The notes under the pieces: model-generated
Told to the model about the DNA's origin: nothing
Database searches by the model: none
The model's input: only the letters and a program-made list of their open reading frames with translations
Position numbers and translations under genes: made by a program
Shown here: in pieces, positions 21,230-34,189 of the stretch
Position numbering within the stretch: position 1 is the stretch's first letter
How the letters are laid out: each line of letters starts with the position of its first letter
NCBI GenBank assembly: GCA_033032175.1
Contig: CM065324.1
Span: forward strand, 4,960,001 to 5,024,000
From: Saturnia japonica
Taxonomy: Eukaryota; Arthropoda; Insecta; Lepidoptera; Saturniidae
Direction of reading: 5' to 3'
Length of the DNA: 64,000 nt

Positions 21230-22025
21230 ATTTTTTTTTTTTTTTTATTACGTTCACTAACCAGACTTCACACCAGTAAAAATTACAAATATTTCCGACA
21301 GTTAAAAATAAAGAAAAACAAACAATATGGTATGTACCTTAAAAAAGTGAACACAGCTTGCACACAGAAGAAAACATTTACATTACAAAAACATGGAGCA
21401 ATTTATGCTTCAAAACACGACTTAAGCTTCATTTTTAGTGAAGGCAAAGAACAAAAAAAAATATCAATAAGGTGCCTTATACTGTTATATCCAGTGAACA
21501 TTCGTTACAACGGAGTGTGTTGTCCTACATTAGTCCTGCAATGAGGAGTCATGAAGGTTTTCCTGTTAGTTAAGCGACTGCCCGGACATGGTACAATAAA
21601 ATCAATATGATTAACTACATTCTCGCAGTCAACCAAACCGTGGATCAATTTGTACAGCAAAGCAATATCTGCTGCCTTCCGTCTACCACGTAACGTTTGC
21701 ATTTTAAGATATATAAGTCTAGACTCATAAGATTTTAAAAATTTACATTTATTCTCAAAATAAGCTAGATGATAAACGAATCGCTTTTGAATGCGCTCAA
21801 TTCTGTTTGAGTGTACATCATAACAAGGATTCCACACTTGGCTTCCATATTCCAAAATGCTACGTATTATGGAGTTGTATACGGTTATAGTAACCTTTGG
21901 ATCTCCAAAAGATTTGAGCTGTCTTGAGATAAAACCTGATAATCGAGAAGCTTTACGAATTATCCCGTCAATGTGAAAACGAAAGCTTAGCTGACTATCG
22001 ACAATCACTCCCAAGTCACGCATGC
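21230..22025 (-). mobile_element. Non-LTR retrotransposon 3' part, with poly(A)
   Basis: On the minus strand this is the 3' end of a LINE: an RT C-terminal coding frame (22,023 to 21,505), about 255 bp of 3' UTR, and a poly(A) that appears as a T-run at 21,231-21,247 on the plus strand. The frame reads RDLGVIVDSQLSFRFHIDGI, RKASRLSGFISRQLKSF, NSIIRSILEYGSQVWNP and LRGRRKAADIALLYKLIHG. It is open with no stops up to the N gap, so the rest of the element may lie in the gap. It may have inserted into the mariner at 21,229. Confidence 0.85.
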
Positions 22026-22125
22026 NNNNNNNNNNNNNNNNNNNNNNNNNNNNNNNNNNNNNNNNNNNNNNNNNNNNNNNNNNNNNNNNNNNNNNNNNNN
22101 NNNNNNNNNNNNNNNNNNNNNNNNN
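22026..22125. other. Assembly gap of 100 N
   Basis: Exactly 100 N, the conventional length for a gap of unknown size. The LINE frame on its left does not continue on its right, so sequence is missing or the join is wrong. Confidence 0.99.
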
Positions 22126-22259
22126 GTAAACCAGTACTTAGGTCCCTTCGGACCTTGTTTCATTCTCGAAGGAAAAACGCTGTAAGCATGGATCACAAGT
22201 GTGAAGAAGAAAATGCTTTTCTTAAAAAAGGCGATAATGCCCTGCTGAAATAGGCCATT

Positions 22260-23110
22260 TCTGAGCCATGTTGACAACAAGGTTTCAAGAGTTATTACCA
22301 ACGGTCTCGTGTACAGGTTTGATGATTTTTAACATCCCAAACAAGCCGGTTTCCGAAAAGACTTCAGTACCGTAGATCATCAACATACGTTACAGCAAGT
22401 TATACAGGAGACAGAAGAGGGCCTCTTTGCTTAGCATTAGTGGACTATAAACAAACCTACGATTCAATCGAAACTTTGTATGAAAACGCCCATATCTCAG
22501 TCTGACTGTGGGACCAGACTTTTAAAGTCCTATCATTTTGCAGTGAGGAGTCACACAAGGAGACGATATTTCTCAAAAAGCGTTCACCGCTGCATTGGAA
22601 GATGTTTTCAAGATTCATGAAAGGGAAGGGTTACGCATCAATTTAAACGTCGAAGAAATTACTCACCTACGGTTTGCCGACGACTTAGTTATCACAGCTT
22701 AGACCACAAGAGGATTTCAGAGCAATGCTTCTACCTTCTACCGTACAGTTGTTATTGACTGTGTTTATCTGGGACAAACTGTCCTGTTAGGTACGTCTAA
22801 TTTAAAAAAAGAGGTTAATCATCGAATCCAACTTGGCTGGGCAGCTTTCTGAAAGCTACGTAACGTCTTTTAGTCCAAGATGCGGTATCTTGTGTCAAGA
22901 TCTTTGACCTGTATATGTTGCCAATCGTGACATATGGTACTGAGACATGGTCACTAACAATGGGCCTCATATGTAAGCTCCTGATCAATCAAAGGGAAGT
23001 GGAGCGTGCTATTCTCAGAGTATCTCTGCGTAATTGAATCCGAAATAAGGAGATCCGTAGTAGAATCAAAGTCACCGATATAGTCCTCAGAATCGCTAGA
23101 CATAGGTAGC
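22260..23110 (+). mobile_element. RTE-like LINE remnant
   Basis: A strongly decayed reverse transcriptase can be read across frames on the plus strand: QAGFRKDFSTVDHQHTLQQV, then QETEEG, a trace of the YxDD region (about 22,670-22,690), CVYLGQTVLL, NHRIQLGWAAF and later remnants of TYGSETWSLT. YLGQ and IQLGWAAF are typical of RTE-clade LINEs. Stops and frameshifts are frequent, so the copy is old. Sequence from 22,126 to 22,260 may belong to it too. Confidence 0.75.
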
Positions 23111-23919
23111 AGTAGATGAAAGCACATTGCTCGTAGAACGAATGATCGATGGGCCGAAGAGTTCTTAAGTAGCGATCAAATATAGGATGATGCAGCGTGG
23201 AGAGACTCGCTACAAGGTGTACCCACAACCTGGTGAAGGTTGCAGGTACCTCTTTGATGTGAGTAGCGCAGACTCGGCCTTTGTGATGACTTTTGGAGGA
23301 AGCATAAAATGTCTATCAATGAACGCCTTCCGGCTAAATGGGTTGATGGAATATTTGATTAAACAACTAGATAAAGAAAGAACATTTATTTCACAATGAA
23401 AATACGGACATAATTAACGCAACACACATTAAACAAGAGATTACAATAAAATATTACTAATTATATGTATACATACAAAAGCCGTAATCTAGATCAAAAA
23501 GGACCTCAGCTCTGCATATGCTATAGCAATAATACTATAGCGCTGGTTTTCAGCCGGGCCTAAACTACATACTACAAACTTTCGTCTTTTTTACTATTAA
23601 AAATAAAGTAAGTATAGTGCAAATCATAGATTTATTGATTTACGCAAGCAATGTTCACATTACCATAATCACCCTTACATCACCATATGCACAAATTTGT
23701 CATGGTAATTACGATAATATGAACCATGGTTATGTGATTTATATTGTGTTTTAATTATAACTAAATTATGAATCAAGTTTTACAATATTTAAGTGGTTTT
23801 TATAACAGTAAATCTTTGCTAAAATATAAAAAAAAAAAATTAAAATTCAACATTTCTGTACAGAGTAATTAATGTCAAATGAATGTGAACGATTCGTTGA
23901 CAAAGTACTTTTACATCGA
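23111..23919. other. Unassigned sequence
   Basis: AT-rich with a 70-codon plus-strand frame at 23,187-23,399 that has no recognisable domain. Nothing else is supported. Confidence 0.4.
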
Positions 23920-23966
23920 TTTCCAAAGAAGGAGGAGATTATCAATTCGGTTTTTTTTTTTTTTTA
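23920..23966. repeat. Dispersed repeat tail (CCAAAGAAGGAGGAGATT type)
   Basis: CCAAAGAAGGAGGAGATTAT followed by CAATTCGG and a T-run. A close relative is at 36,204-36,236 (CCAAAAAAAGGAGGAGGTTC then TCAATTCG). I recognise this as a widespread lepidopteran repeat. The anomalous sequence block begins right at its T-run. Confidence 0.6.
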
Positions 23967-26900
23967 AGTTTTTTAAATAACTCCCTATTTATAAAACCGA
24001 AATTAATTAAAAAAGGGAATTTCCAGGTTTGGGTTTCCTTTTAATTTTAATTGGGCATTAATTTTGGATTTCCAAAAACCTAAAAACTTTCAAAATCAAA
24101 AATTTAAGGGAATTGTATATTTATTTTCCTAATAAAATAGGGCCAAAAAATATTCGTAAATTAACCAAAACATTAAAAGGAATTTTTAATAAAAAAGGAA
24201 AAATGTTAAAATTTTTTACCCTTTTGGCTTTTTTCAGGTTTGATTTTGGAATGGGTTTTGTTAGGAAAAAGTTTATTTAACCAAACGGCTACTTTTTAAA
24301 ACCTAAATGGAAAGTTTTCTTCACACTTTTATCTTAAATTGGTCCGGAACAAATGCCGGTTTCAAAAATTTATTTTTGGGAACGGTTTCCTTTTGTTTAA
24401 AATAAAATTTTTTAGTCTGAATGGAAAAGGCCTGGAAATCCGTAATTAAAAAATTAATTGGATGTTTAATTTCTTTGGCCTTATTTTAATAATTTAAACC
24501 TTCAAAAATTTTCTTAAAAAATTGGCTCCGCTTTTAAAAATAAGAAATTTATATTATTGTCCTAATTTAAATTAATGGGGTTTGGCAAAATTTTTTAGGA
24601 ATTTCCAAAACAATTTTAAAAAGGAAAATTTTTAATTAAATTTGAAAAAAAAAAAAGTAAAATTTTTTACTTTTTAAGTGCCTTTTTTCAGATTTTATTT
24701 TGGATTTTGTTTTTGGAAAAAAAGTTTTATTTTTAATCCTTTAACTTTCTTATCCCTTTTATAATTAATCAACTGGAAAAACTTGGTCTCTTTACATGGG
24801 TTTATCGGATAGAAAGTTCGTGTTTAAACAAATGGAACCGTCAAAAAACCAAATGTTGGAGATTTGTTACCAATGTTTTTTTATGATAACTGAAGGAGAA
24901 AGTTGGCTTGTTGACAATTTGTTTGGGATTTTAAAATATTCAAAATTAAAAAAATTAAACTTTGGCAATTTTAATAGAAACTTCCTAAAAATTTTTACAA
25001 TATAAAAAGTTTAATACAAAAACTTCGGATTTTGCTTAATTCAAGCAAATTCACTCACCATGGGATGTGAACACTAAAGGTTATTAAATTTTCTTTTTTT
25101 AACTTTTAAAAGTAATAATTTTGCCCCCAAAATTTAGGGAAAACTTTAATTAAATTTGCAAAAAAAAAACAAGGTTTGTAAAGGTTAAATTTTAAATAAT
25201 TTCCTTGTGTAACTTGTTTCGCCACAATTTTGGGAATTGCCTTTTCAATCTTTATTTCGTGTTTGCAAAAAATTCCAAGAATAATTTCCCATTGCCCTTT
25301 TAAGCTTTTGAAAATTTTTAAATTACCCATTTAGTTAATTGTAAACACTGGCCCAACCCCACAACTTGGTTCGACTTTACAACTTCCTATCTTGGTAAAC
25401 TTTACTGGTTTAAATTGGCGCCCAAGGGCTGTTTACTATCAAAAAACAAAACAAAAGTATGAGATTTGCCTTAAACCAAAAAAAAGTTCTTGAGTTTTAA
25501 CCTAGAAAAATTTAATTTTGGCTTTTTACCTATGTTTTGGGTTTTTAACTTGGATTTCAAAATCAAAAAATTTTTTTTGGCGGGAATTTTAATTTCAAAT
25601 TATTTTATTTAAAAAAGGAATTCTTTTCCAAAAGTGCCATTTGTTTATTTTAGTTTACATTTTTCCATTTAACTTTTTTGTGTAGAATTCGTTAAAATTC
25701 GAGAATTTAAAATGGGACCTCGTGGCAAAAGGGAAAAAGCCAAAATCCAAACTTTAATTTAACCTTAAAAAAAGAAAACCTTTAATTGGTTTTTTGCAAA
25801 AACCTTAAAAATAACCTTGGTTTGTAAATTTGGTGCAATAAATTTTAAAATTTGGGAAATAAACACAAATTAGGCTGTTACGGTTTGACTTAAGCTCAAA
25901 CAATAAGGTCCAGCCAAATTAAGCCGGTTTAAAAAGCTTAAAATGGGTGCCCCAAGGAATTCAAATGAATTTAGGGAATAGGTCGGGGGTTTTAACTTTT
26001 AAAGAAAAAATTTAAAATTTTAACCCGTTTTTTACCTGGAATTAAAATATTCCAAACCGGCCCAACCCCCACAATTTTTCCGGTTCGCACCTTAAACTTC
26101 CCTGAAACTACCCTTAAAATTTCATGGTTTGGTTGGTCTTAAGGGCCGGTGTGATTCAAAAAGTTTTTCCAAACTGACAATTAATACCAGAATTACCGGT
26201 TAAAACAAAAAAAAAAAACAAAAACCTTGGAATTTTTTTCCTGAAACAATTTGGAATAATATGAATTAAAAGGTTCTTCCAAGTTCAAAGAACTTTGGGT
26301 TGCAAAGGCCCCTCCTCCGCCCTACTCAAATTAAATAAAACATACTTTTTAAATTTATAACCCTTTCGGGAAAAATTTTCAATGAAATTAAAATACTTCA
26401 AAATGCCTTTAAAATTTTTGCCCCCCACCTTATTTCTTTAAGGGGACAAAAATGTGCCTGGAAAGAGCATTTATGGGGAAACCATTTCAAATAAAAAAAC
26501 TGAAATTAAACGTTTAAAACCAAACAAAACGGGCAATTTCTTGGTAAAACCTAAAGAAGTTTAATGTTCTTGATAGGTCCAAAGAACCCTTTGGGTTACC
26601 AAAGGCCGCCCCCGGCCAAACCATAAATTAAATAAAACAACCCAATTTAATACCAACATTGAAGAACCGAGGAAAGAAAACTTCCTAAACTTAATTCAAG
26701 AAACCCTTTCGGGCGAACAAATTCCTGGCCGCCCGAAAAGGGCAGGGAAAGATTTTCTAAAAGACCAAGGCGCTCCAAGAAATGGGCCGGAACCAAAGAG
26801 GCAGGGAGGAAAAAACCGGAAAGAGTTACCCGTGGACACGCCCCAACAACCCTGGGTAGGCGGCCGGCCCCAAACCAGAGCCCAAAAAAATTCCCACCAC

Positions 26901-27100
26901 AAAGGTGCCGGCCCGTAAAATTAAACCGGGAAGGAACCTTAAAATCAAGAAATTCCAAATCCGGGCCCAACGGAGAGAAGAAACCAATGATAAGGGCTAA
27001 AGTGGGCGGTCCCCCAAATTATGAGAAAAGAAGAGCCTGGTTGGTTGTTTTTGGGGGGAATTCCTCCGCTTAAAAGGGCCGTGAAATAGGAAACCTTTCT
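23945..27100. other. Anomalous homopolymer-rich block, probably poorly called sequence
   Basis: Base composition and texture change abruptly: doubled and tripled bases (AA, TT, GG, CC) dominate and mixed triplets are rare. A mariner within it (25,515-26,555) aligns in order with the copy at 61,266-62,550 but is shortened evenly by about 20%. A block at about 24,205-24,275 recurs in altered form at about 24,656-24,732. These properties suit an unpolished consensus from error-prone long reads better than natural decay. ORFs in this block should not be trusted. Confidence 0.7.
25515..26555 (+). mobile_element. Third cecropia-like mariner, heavily garbled
   Basis: Ordered similarity to the mariner at 61,266-62,550 is visible throughout: left TIR (GGCTTTTTACCTATG, about 25,520), leader (AATTCTTTTCCAAAAGT, about 25,620), transposase start (GTTAAAATTCGAG, 25,691), AAAATGGGTGCCCCAAG (about 25,939), GGCCGGTGTGATTCA (26,144), CAAAATGCCTTTAAAATTTT (about 26,400) and right TIR (AACGGGCAATTTCTTGG, about 26,528). 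Distances between these landmarks are 0.76-0.83 of those in the better copy. No reading frame survives. The ends suggest a full-length element. Confidence 0.8.
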
Positions 27101-28619
27101 TCTCCAGCATCGGATTCGAAGAACCCCGATAATAAGCCCTTAGGGCCCCTTACAATAAAAATTGTTTTGGTTTGGGGGGTTCCGCTTGGCCCGTTGGAAA
27201 TAGTAACGTTTATCAATACATTTAAGAAACCCAGATAAAATTTACTTAAGACTACAATAAACCCAAAGGTTTTGGGGGTTTGTCGCTGCCCGTTGGTTTT
27301 AGTAATTAAAAAACAGTTAAGAAAATTATTAAAATTTTGCATTTTGCGTGATATAGTTTGAATATAGTGCATTAAGTGAAGTGAATTAAAAATAATAACT
27401 AAAAGCATAAATTTTAACTAAAAATATGAATTTTACGAGTCACCCTTTTTAAAGCGTTGCAACATTGTTTGAAGTCTGAAAACTAGAAAAACATTCTATG
27501 GTCTATCCACGTGGCATTGGCATAATTGTGTATATACATACACACACGTTGCTATTAAGTACGAAGAACAAGCATAATAAAAACGTACCTAAAGCAAGGT
27601 CAGGAGGATAATCTGTTATAAATAATTTAGATATAACAAGATTGGTGAAAGCGATGCTGACGGTCAAGTGCTCAGAGGGGGCTTTATTAATATTCAGAAG
27701 CTTGAATACTCGTTCCTTCGACCTAAATATTCCTTAAAATGACACCTCAGAGGTAGACACTCATTTCAAACCCTGCCTTACCGCTAAAAACTTTTAAGAA
27801 AATAATTTCCTTGGTTTATGGCTAAGCATTATTAGGATAGCAATTTTGAAATGGAAAGGTGAACAATGTAATTAGACATCGGAATTGCGATAATGAACTT
27901 TAAAAGCTCTTAACACAAAGAGCTTACAATATCTTTGAATTTATATTAACTATTACTATTTATTACTAAATATAATTATTTACTACTTAGTAAAATTTTC
28001 TAAGTATTTGTGACTGTTGTTATAGGAATTATTGTTATAAGTGTATAATGATTTTATACTCTTGAATTATCGGGGAAAATGAAACAAAGACTTAATTGCG
28101 TTTCTTTGTAAACGGGTTTTAAAACATTTAATCAATTACATTTTCTGTTTAACAAAAGATTCACTCACCTGTAAACATAGGAAACAACAATTAAAGCCTA
28201 TATTTCAGGTATTTTTATATTCTTACAAATATAGAAAATAAATTATTTTTATGAGAGTTTTCTGTTCACAGTCATAACATATCATTTTGTTTTAAAATAT
28301 ATGACGTCCCGTTCGATGTCCCTTTCGAAATCTAATAACTTTTTCATAGACAACGCGGAAGAAACAAACTTAAGAAAAGCGCTCGTATACGAGTGTTTTC
28401 TTTACATATTGTGTATGTTTTATGTAATATAGTTACATGTGTTATTGAATTAACAAATTCTTATAATATACATATAAAATCTCTGGATCTAAAAAGTTCC
28501 AAATAAGATTTTCGATTTCTGCTAATACACGATTTTAGTGATAAATTGCTATTATTTGTATATATTCCTATTTTTTTAGATATACAATCCATTGCCAGTT
28601 GGCGCTATTATGCCCATCT
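27101..28619. other. Unassigned AT-rich sequence
   Basis: No supported gene. The first 300 bases still look like the anomalous block; normal texture returns by about 27,430. Confidence 0.5.
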
Positions 28620-28880
28620 GCTTAAATGTCTCTTCACGTTATTCGAAGGACTCCATGTTGTAGGAAGAAGGGAAATGTTGTTCTAGCCGGGAGACAGTTC
28701 CACAGCTTAAAAGCATTACGGAAAAGATATGCTGAAGTTCGTTCGAGGTTACCATAAACACGTGTGGTTCTCTCATGAAAAGGAGAAGAAGGGATAAGGT
28801 TGAATAGCTCTTCAGAATACTCGCCATAAACAGTCTAGATGGAAGAACACTCTCAGCGAGGCAATGTCTCTCCGCATCTA
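28620..28880 (-). mobile_element. LINE C-terminal fragment
   Basis: The minus strand reads YSEELFNLIPSSPFHERTTR, then a degraded continuation with KLWNCLPARTTFP. This is the same kind of LINE RT C-terminus as at 18,711-19,097 ([26 protein letters not shown]). It is a short 5'-truncated remnant. Confidence 0.7.
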
Positions 28881-29149
28881 AATTACGTATAATGATAATG
28901 CTTAACGATTAACGATGTAAATCTACTGATTGTTTCTGGATTAAGTATTATAATTAACCTTATACTTATACTTCCTAATACTACAGTGATATATAAATAT
29001 TTTTGGGGAACTTTCAACTTCGCGGAAATCCATCGTAATTACTTTATCCAAATTTTCTTTGCTATTTCGCCTGAAATGAGAAAACGGTTATTTCGTCTTT
29101 CTGCAATAAAAAAAGAAACGTTTTTATAGTTGAGCTATATTACTGCATA

Positions 29150-29400
29150 TACTAACTGGCTGACTTCGGAATACGAGAAACCAAAAAAATCATAGATGGG
29201 TTTTTATCACTCTATGTGTATGTATGGTGGTCGCGATCCCTACCAACCCCTATATTACTTACTGTACATGACCGGCTGATTATGGAACGCGACAAACCAA
29301 AATAATCATAGATGGGTTTATAACTAATTATTGTATGGTGGTCGCGATCTCTACCACACCGCTTTATTACTGCATATGCAGAGGATGATTTCCCGGAAAA
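29150..29400. repeat. Tandem repeat of about 120 bp, locus 1
   Basis: Two full units and part of a third. Each unit contains GGCTGA near its start, then CCAAAAAAATCATAGATGGG, then a TGGTGGTCGCGATC motif followed by TATTACT. The same unit is repeated at 59,185-59,370. Confidence 0.75.
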
Positions 29401-29720
29401 CCAAAAAAAAAAGAAAATCATGGGATGGATTTAATTAATTGCCTTGTAAATTGGTAATTTTAAAATTTAAATATCCCAATTGTTTCCAAAAAAATTAAAC
29501 CGTTTTTCCCAAAAAACTTTTATAAATTTAAATTTTAAAAATTTCATCCCTTAAGTTTTTTTTCCCAATGGGTTTTTGAAAAAGCGTTGAAGCCTTTTTA
29601 ATTTTCTTACCAAAAAGAATAAAATTCAATTTTATTAATTATTATTTATTTCCCATTTTTAAATATTTCATTTTTATACCTTACTGGGAAGGTAGAATTT
29701 AAAAACATTTCAGCCATAGA
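29395..29720. other. Second short block of anomalous homopolymer-rich sequence
   Basis: The third repeat unit dissolves at about 29,400 into sequence made of doubled bases (for example GGGATGGATTTAATTAATTG), with the same texture as 23,945-27,100. It likely has the same technical origin. Confidence 0.55.
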
Positions 29721-29845
29721 TAGTTAATTTTTTTTAAATAACATAAACACATTTTTTGGACCATACGAGTAATTATGCATCCCACAGACGTAGTACCTAA
29801 TTAAATCTATGATGCATCCTAAATGTCACGACGACAGACTTATAA

Positions 29846-29965
29846 TAGGGGCGTTCAAGTATTACGTAAAGCAATTTGGGGGGAGTGGGTCTTGTAAAAC
29901 ATTACGATGCGTTACAAGGACGGGAGGGGGGTTCGAACAACACGTTACATAACATTGTTTTTTCA
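29846..29965. repeat. Dispersed repeat (GGGGCGTTCAAGTATTACGT)
   Basis: A 100-bp stretch starting GGGGCGTTCAAGTATTACGT with G-rich blocks and CGTTACAAGGACG, then ACACGTTACATAACA. I recall this as a common insect repeat. The ends are not clear. Confidence 0.45.
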
Positions 29966-32900
29966 GTTTAAATAAAAAACTAGGCAATTAAAATTTCCCA
30001 ATATCGCAACCCCTTTCGTTTATGTTTTACGGGGAATCCTTCGATCGTATTGTATATAATTTTTGTATTGTTGCCCCAAGTTGGCAACCTTTTTCCTTTG
30101 TTTTCAAAAAATTTCAAAAACTGTCAAAATGTTTTTTATCCATGATTCTAAAGCACTCCGTAGTATTTTTTCCAAACATATTTTGTACGGGTTTCGACTT
30201 TTTACTCAATTATAAAGACAAAAATAAATCAAAATAGAAAATTACAAATAATTATTATTTGGATTTAATTAATAATATTTAGAGCTAATAATAGGTATTT
30301 ATTAATTATGCAACTGCGGCCGCGGCTCTGCACGCTTTTATTATTTATTTTTGTCTCGTAATTTTATCTATACTTATATTTATGATTTGTGAAAATAATA
30401 TTGCAAATTTCTATATCCCGTCATTTTCGGTATAGCGAGGCACTGCACCTCTAGTTTTAATATAAATTTTAAAGTAATGTTATTTTTAATTTAGGAACTT
30501 GGGTTCAAAAAGACCATTTCAGTCCCATCATAACCTGAACATAGCATCTCACAACTATCTTAGTCCACTAATGACAAACTTTCACAAAATCTTTGCTTCC
30601 TCACTTGCAGGTGTAGTGTAGCCAAGAATTTGTGAAAGATGATTTATAGTTACATGTGACTTCGAACATATTTTCGTTGAAGACTGTTTCGGTCACATTC
30701 TGTCAACAAGGATTGCACGTCTTCAAAATAATGATAATTCGGGTATCTTTAGCTTTGAAAATGTTTTGAATTTATGGGAAATTTATTTAATTTTACAAAT
30801 ATACTCAAAAAATACTTAAATGGAAAACTAGTTAATAGAAAGTCGAATATCACAATTCGAGTGTCGGTCGATCGAGTGACGCTAAACGCAAGGCACGCCG
30901 AGAAGGCGCCTACCGCCTGCCTCCTTGGAACGCGCATTCTTTCATACTCCAGCATACCAATGGCATATTATTATGTGTGATCCCGGCTTTTGTTGTGCAA
31001 TATCAAGTTGTATACCTCTATCTACAAACTTCCATCGACATCTTATTTCACACTTATAATAGTCCAGTCACGTATCTTAGCGAATTACATCGACACCGAA
31101 TTTAACCGTTCAGCGCTTCTTAAACGTATTAGGACAACGGTTTTAGAATAATCATTTGACCGAACTTAGGTACAGTGTATTTATTATCTGAACCACTTGT
31201 ATTTTATTTGTTGAATCATTTTCTTTTTGTAGATAGTGGTCCACTGTAACTATTGGAATGTTGTTTTTCTGGTTAATAGGGCTCTCGGCAGACATAGTCC
31301 AGCCCTTTTCAATAGTCAGTAATTCGACCATAGCGCCATCTGTCCCGATTTTTGTTTCTGAAAACTTTTCCAGGGCCATATGGAGCAAAACAAAATACTT
31401 AATTAAAATTAAATTAGACCCTCACAAAAAAACAATACAAAAATCTGATAGAAGCAGGGACATTCTGTTTTTTCCCAATACGAACATTTTAAAACCAAAA
31501 TCAGTCCAGGAATGGCTTAGCAACGAACAGCATTTCTTTTTTATTTATATTATTATTATTGAGTTCTTGTCGATTTCTGAAACGACGCGGCGCGGCGCGG
31601 CGGCGTCACGTGGCTGCGACTGCTCCTGGCTCCTGCTATTACTCATTACTAGGGCTTCGGTGGTGTGCACGCTTATGGTTATAGTATCCAATTTTTGCGC
31701 TAAATTAACACTCGCAGATCCTACACGTTAGAATACCATCTGGATAACTTAGTCATACAAAAGGGCGGTTTCTCTTTGAGGTGATTTCTTTTATTATCTA
31801 AATCGCGCCTTCTCTGATCATCGAATGAAAAAACTATCTGATCACCAGGTGTCACCATTCAGGTCACCTTTTCCCTATCTCCATTTTTATTTATATAGAT
31901 ATATCAAGTCTGGAGTATTTGGATGTCAGTTTACAATATCGTCATAGATGGCTTTGTTGTAGATTCCTGTTAATATAATTCTTAAATTTTATATATTTAT
32001 CCAATGTCATGTCCCAATTATTTAACGTACCTAACTAAAAAAAGGGTTTAAATTTGGTTATTTCGTCATGAAGTTACACATAAATGTAAATAAGTTTGCA
32101 AAATATGAGTTTTAAAAACAATATTCCAGTGTGTGTTCCAGTGCATAAAAATATATTTTTTTTTCAATTTAATTTTAACACCTTATCATCTGTACTTATG
32201 ACAGATGAAAAACATTTCTATGAGAATTCTTAATTATGTTAAAAGAATAATAAAGTTTGATTAACATCGTAATATTAACCTACAACCTTTTTCATGATAA
32301 TGACCTACTCGAAAACAATTTAGATGCTGCATAATCGAATCTCTCGCTACGAGCTGGAGCGCCGCGCGGTCCGTATTCCAACACAATTTTATTATTATTG
32401 AACACAAATTTATTTACGTCAGTAAAACGTTTTCCGATTATTAATTAAGTTTTGCTATATTTGTTATTAATATCAAAGTGGTAGAATCCGTTTAGAGATC
32501 AACTGGAGAAGCAGTCCTTTCTGATGAGATGAGATGTATCTACATGTATCAACAGTTGACGTCTTAACATAATCAACCTATATAGTGACTGAGAAAACTA
32601 CGTCTATGGAGAAAACTGTACTTTATAACGTAGACATCGAATTTGATATTTCTTTAATTAATAATTAATTAATTAATTTCTTTAATATGTATACATATTT
32701 TTTTTCCTAAAAAATTTGGTTTGATTTTTGTATAAATTTTTGAAAATGTTTGAATGTAGTTTTTTATGTTTAAAATTGATGTCAATGTTCTGTAGAACAT
32801 ATTTCTCTATCCCTTATGTTTTCAGAGTTCTCCCCACTGACCCATTTAAATATTACACTCTGTATACCTATTTAATAAACATGTTAAATAAAAAACTTTG

Positions 32901-34189
32901 TTTTGATTTAAAAGAACTGGTTGAATATGGCTACCTTAAGGTTTGACATCAATTTTCTCGCAAAATTTATAATTTGAGATAACTAAACCATTTTTATTAC
33001 GTAGTGTAAACCTATCTTACCTAGGTAACATTTTATAGGTATAAAGAAAACAATGTATAAATAGAAATAAACAATAGCAGAATATAATTATAATACGGTA
33101 AATTCATAAACATGCACTCCTGAATTTTTTTAGCAGCAACACAACGTTTTCCTTTGGATTGATATTGGCGGTCTGGTGATGATAGCCCTGGGCGGAAAGC
33201 TAGTACATTGATCTATTACTGCTTGTCATATTCGACCCAGATACCCTATTTTAAAATGAAAACAATTGTTCATCCACAAATGAATGAATTTCGCGTAAAG
33301 GTAAGTGTTTTTTTTTTAAATACTTTATTTATCATGATTTTTTTGTTGCTGCTTTTTATACAGATGGTATTTTAATTATTATTTTATCCATTATTTCAGC
33401 CATTTATATGTAAACACAAACAATTATGTACATGTAAGTTTATGTTAAAAGTTAAATAAACAAATTTACGAAAAATAATAATATTGAATTAGGTATAAAA
33501 CAGATTAAGCAGTACATATATAAATTACAATACATAAATAATTATAACAGACGTCATAAAGATGAAAACAAAAGAATATTTTTCCCCTTTTTTCTTAGTA
33601 ATAATGACGCCTGCGTTTAATAAATATTAAGGAAATAAAAGGTGAACTCGTTGTGGAAGAGAAAATAGACTCGTTGAAATCTAATTTCGCGTAACCATAA
33701 CGGGCAGGCAACCGAACCGAGAGCTATCCGCGACAGCGCTCCGTCATATAATTCCTTAATTGAGGGCGGCGGTTTCTTCGCTCGAACGCTCCTTCTGAAA
33801 ACCTCGTCGCCTCCATCGGGCCTGGCAGCCATACCCCCGAATGCTCCCTAGTAAAACTCTATAGCCCTCTTACTTACAAAGCACCAATTTTTAAACTTGG
33901 AATTGCGTGGCACGGGTTAAACGCCTTTCTTTAGAGTAAAAATAATTTTATATATTTTTCTCGGTTTGATGGCCAGAAAAGCGGGAAAGCTGAACTGAGC
34001 TAATTAACCTATGTTCATATAATATGTATGTTTCTGAGCTAGTGATATATCCAAATAAAGGGCTTTATTGTTAAATATAACTGTAATAAATATTAAAATC
34101 TGTTTAAGTATGATAATATTATAAGCTCGTGCTGGCCCTCCTGGTGTATAGAAGCGTCTCCTGGTTGGTGGATAGAGGATCATAATCGT
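29966..34189. other. Long intergenic or intronic stretch without supported genes
   Basis: About 4.2 kb of AT-rich DNA. Several frames of 60-157 codons (for example 31,258-31,731 plus, 32,728-32,946 plus, 33,617-33,832 minus) have no recognisable domain and no convincing splice sites. Two GC-richer patches stand out: 30,850-30,945 and 31,580-31,640; the latter is a CGGCGCGG-type low-complexity run. Confidence 0.45.

Noticed and set aside
26647..27408. Minus-strand frames of 107 and 112 codons
   Set aside because: They lie in the homopolymer-rich block that appears technically corrupted; the translation is not informative.
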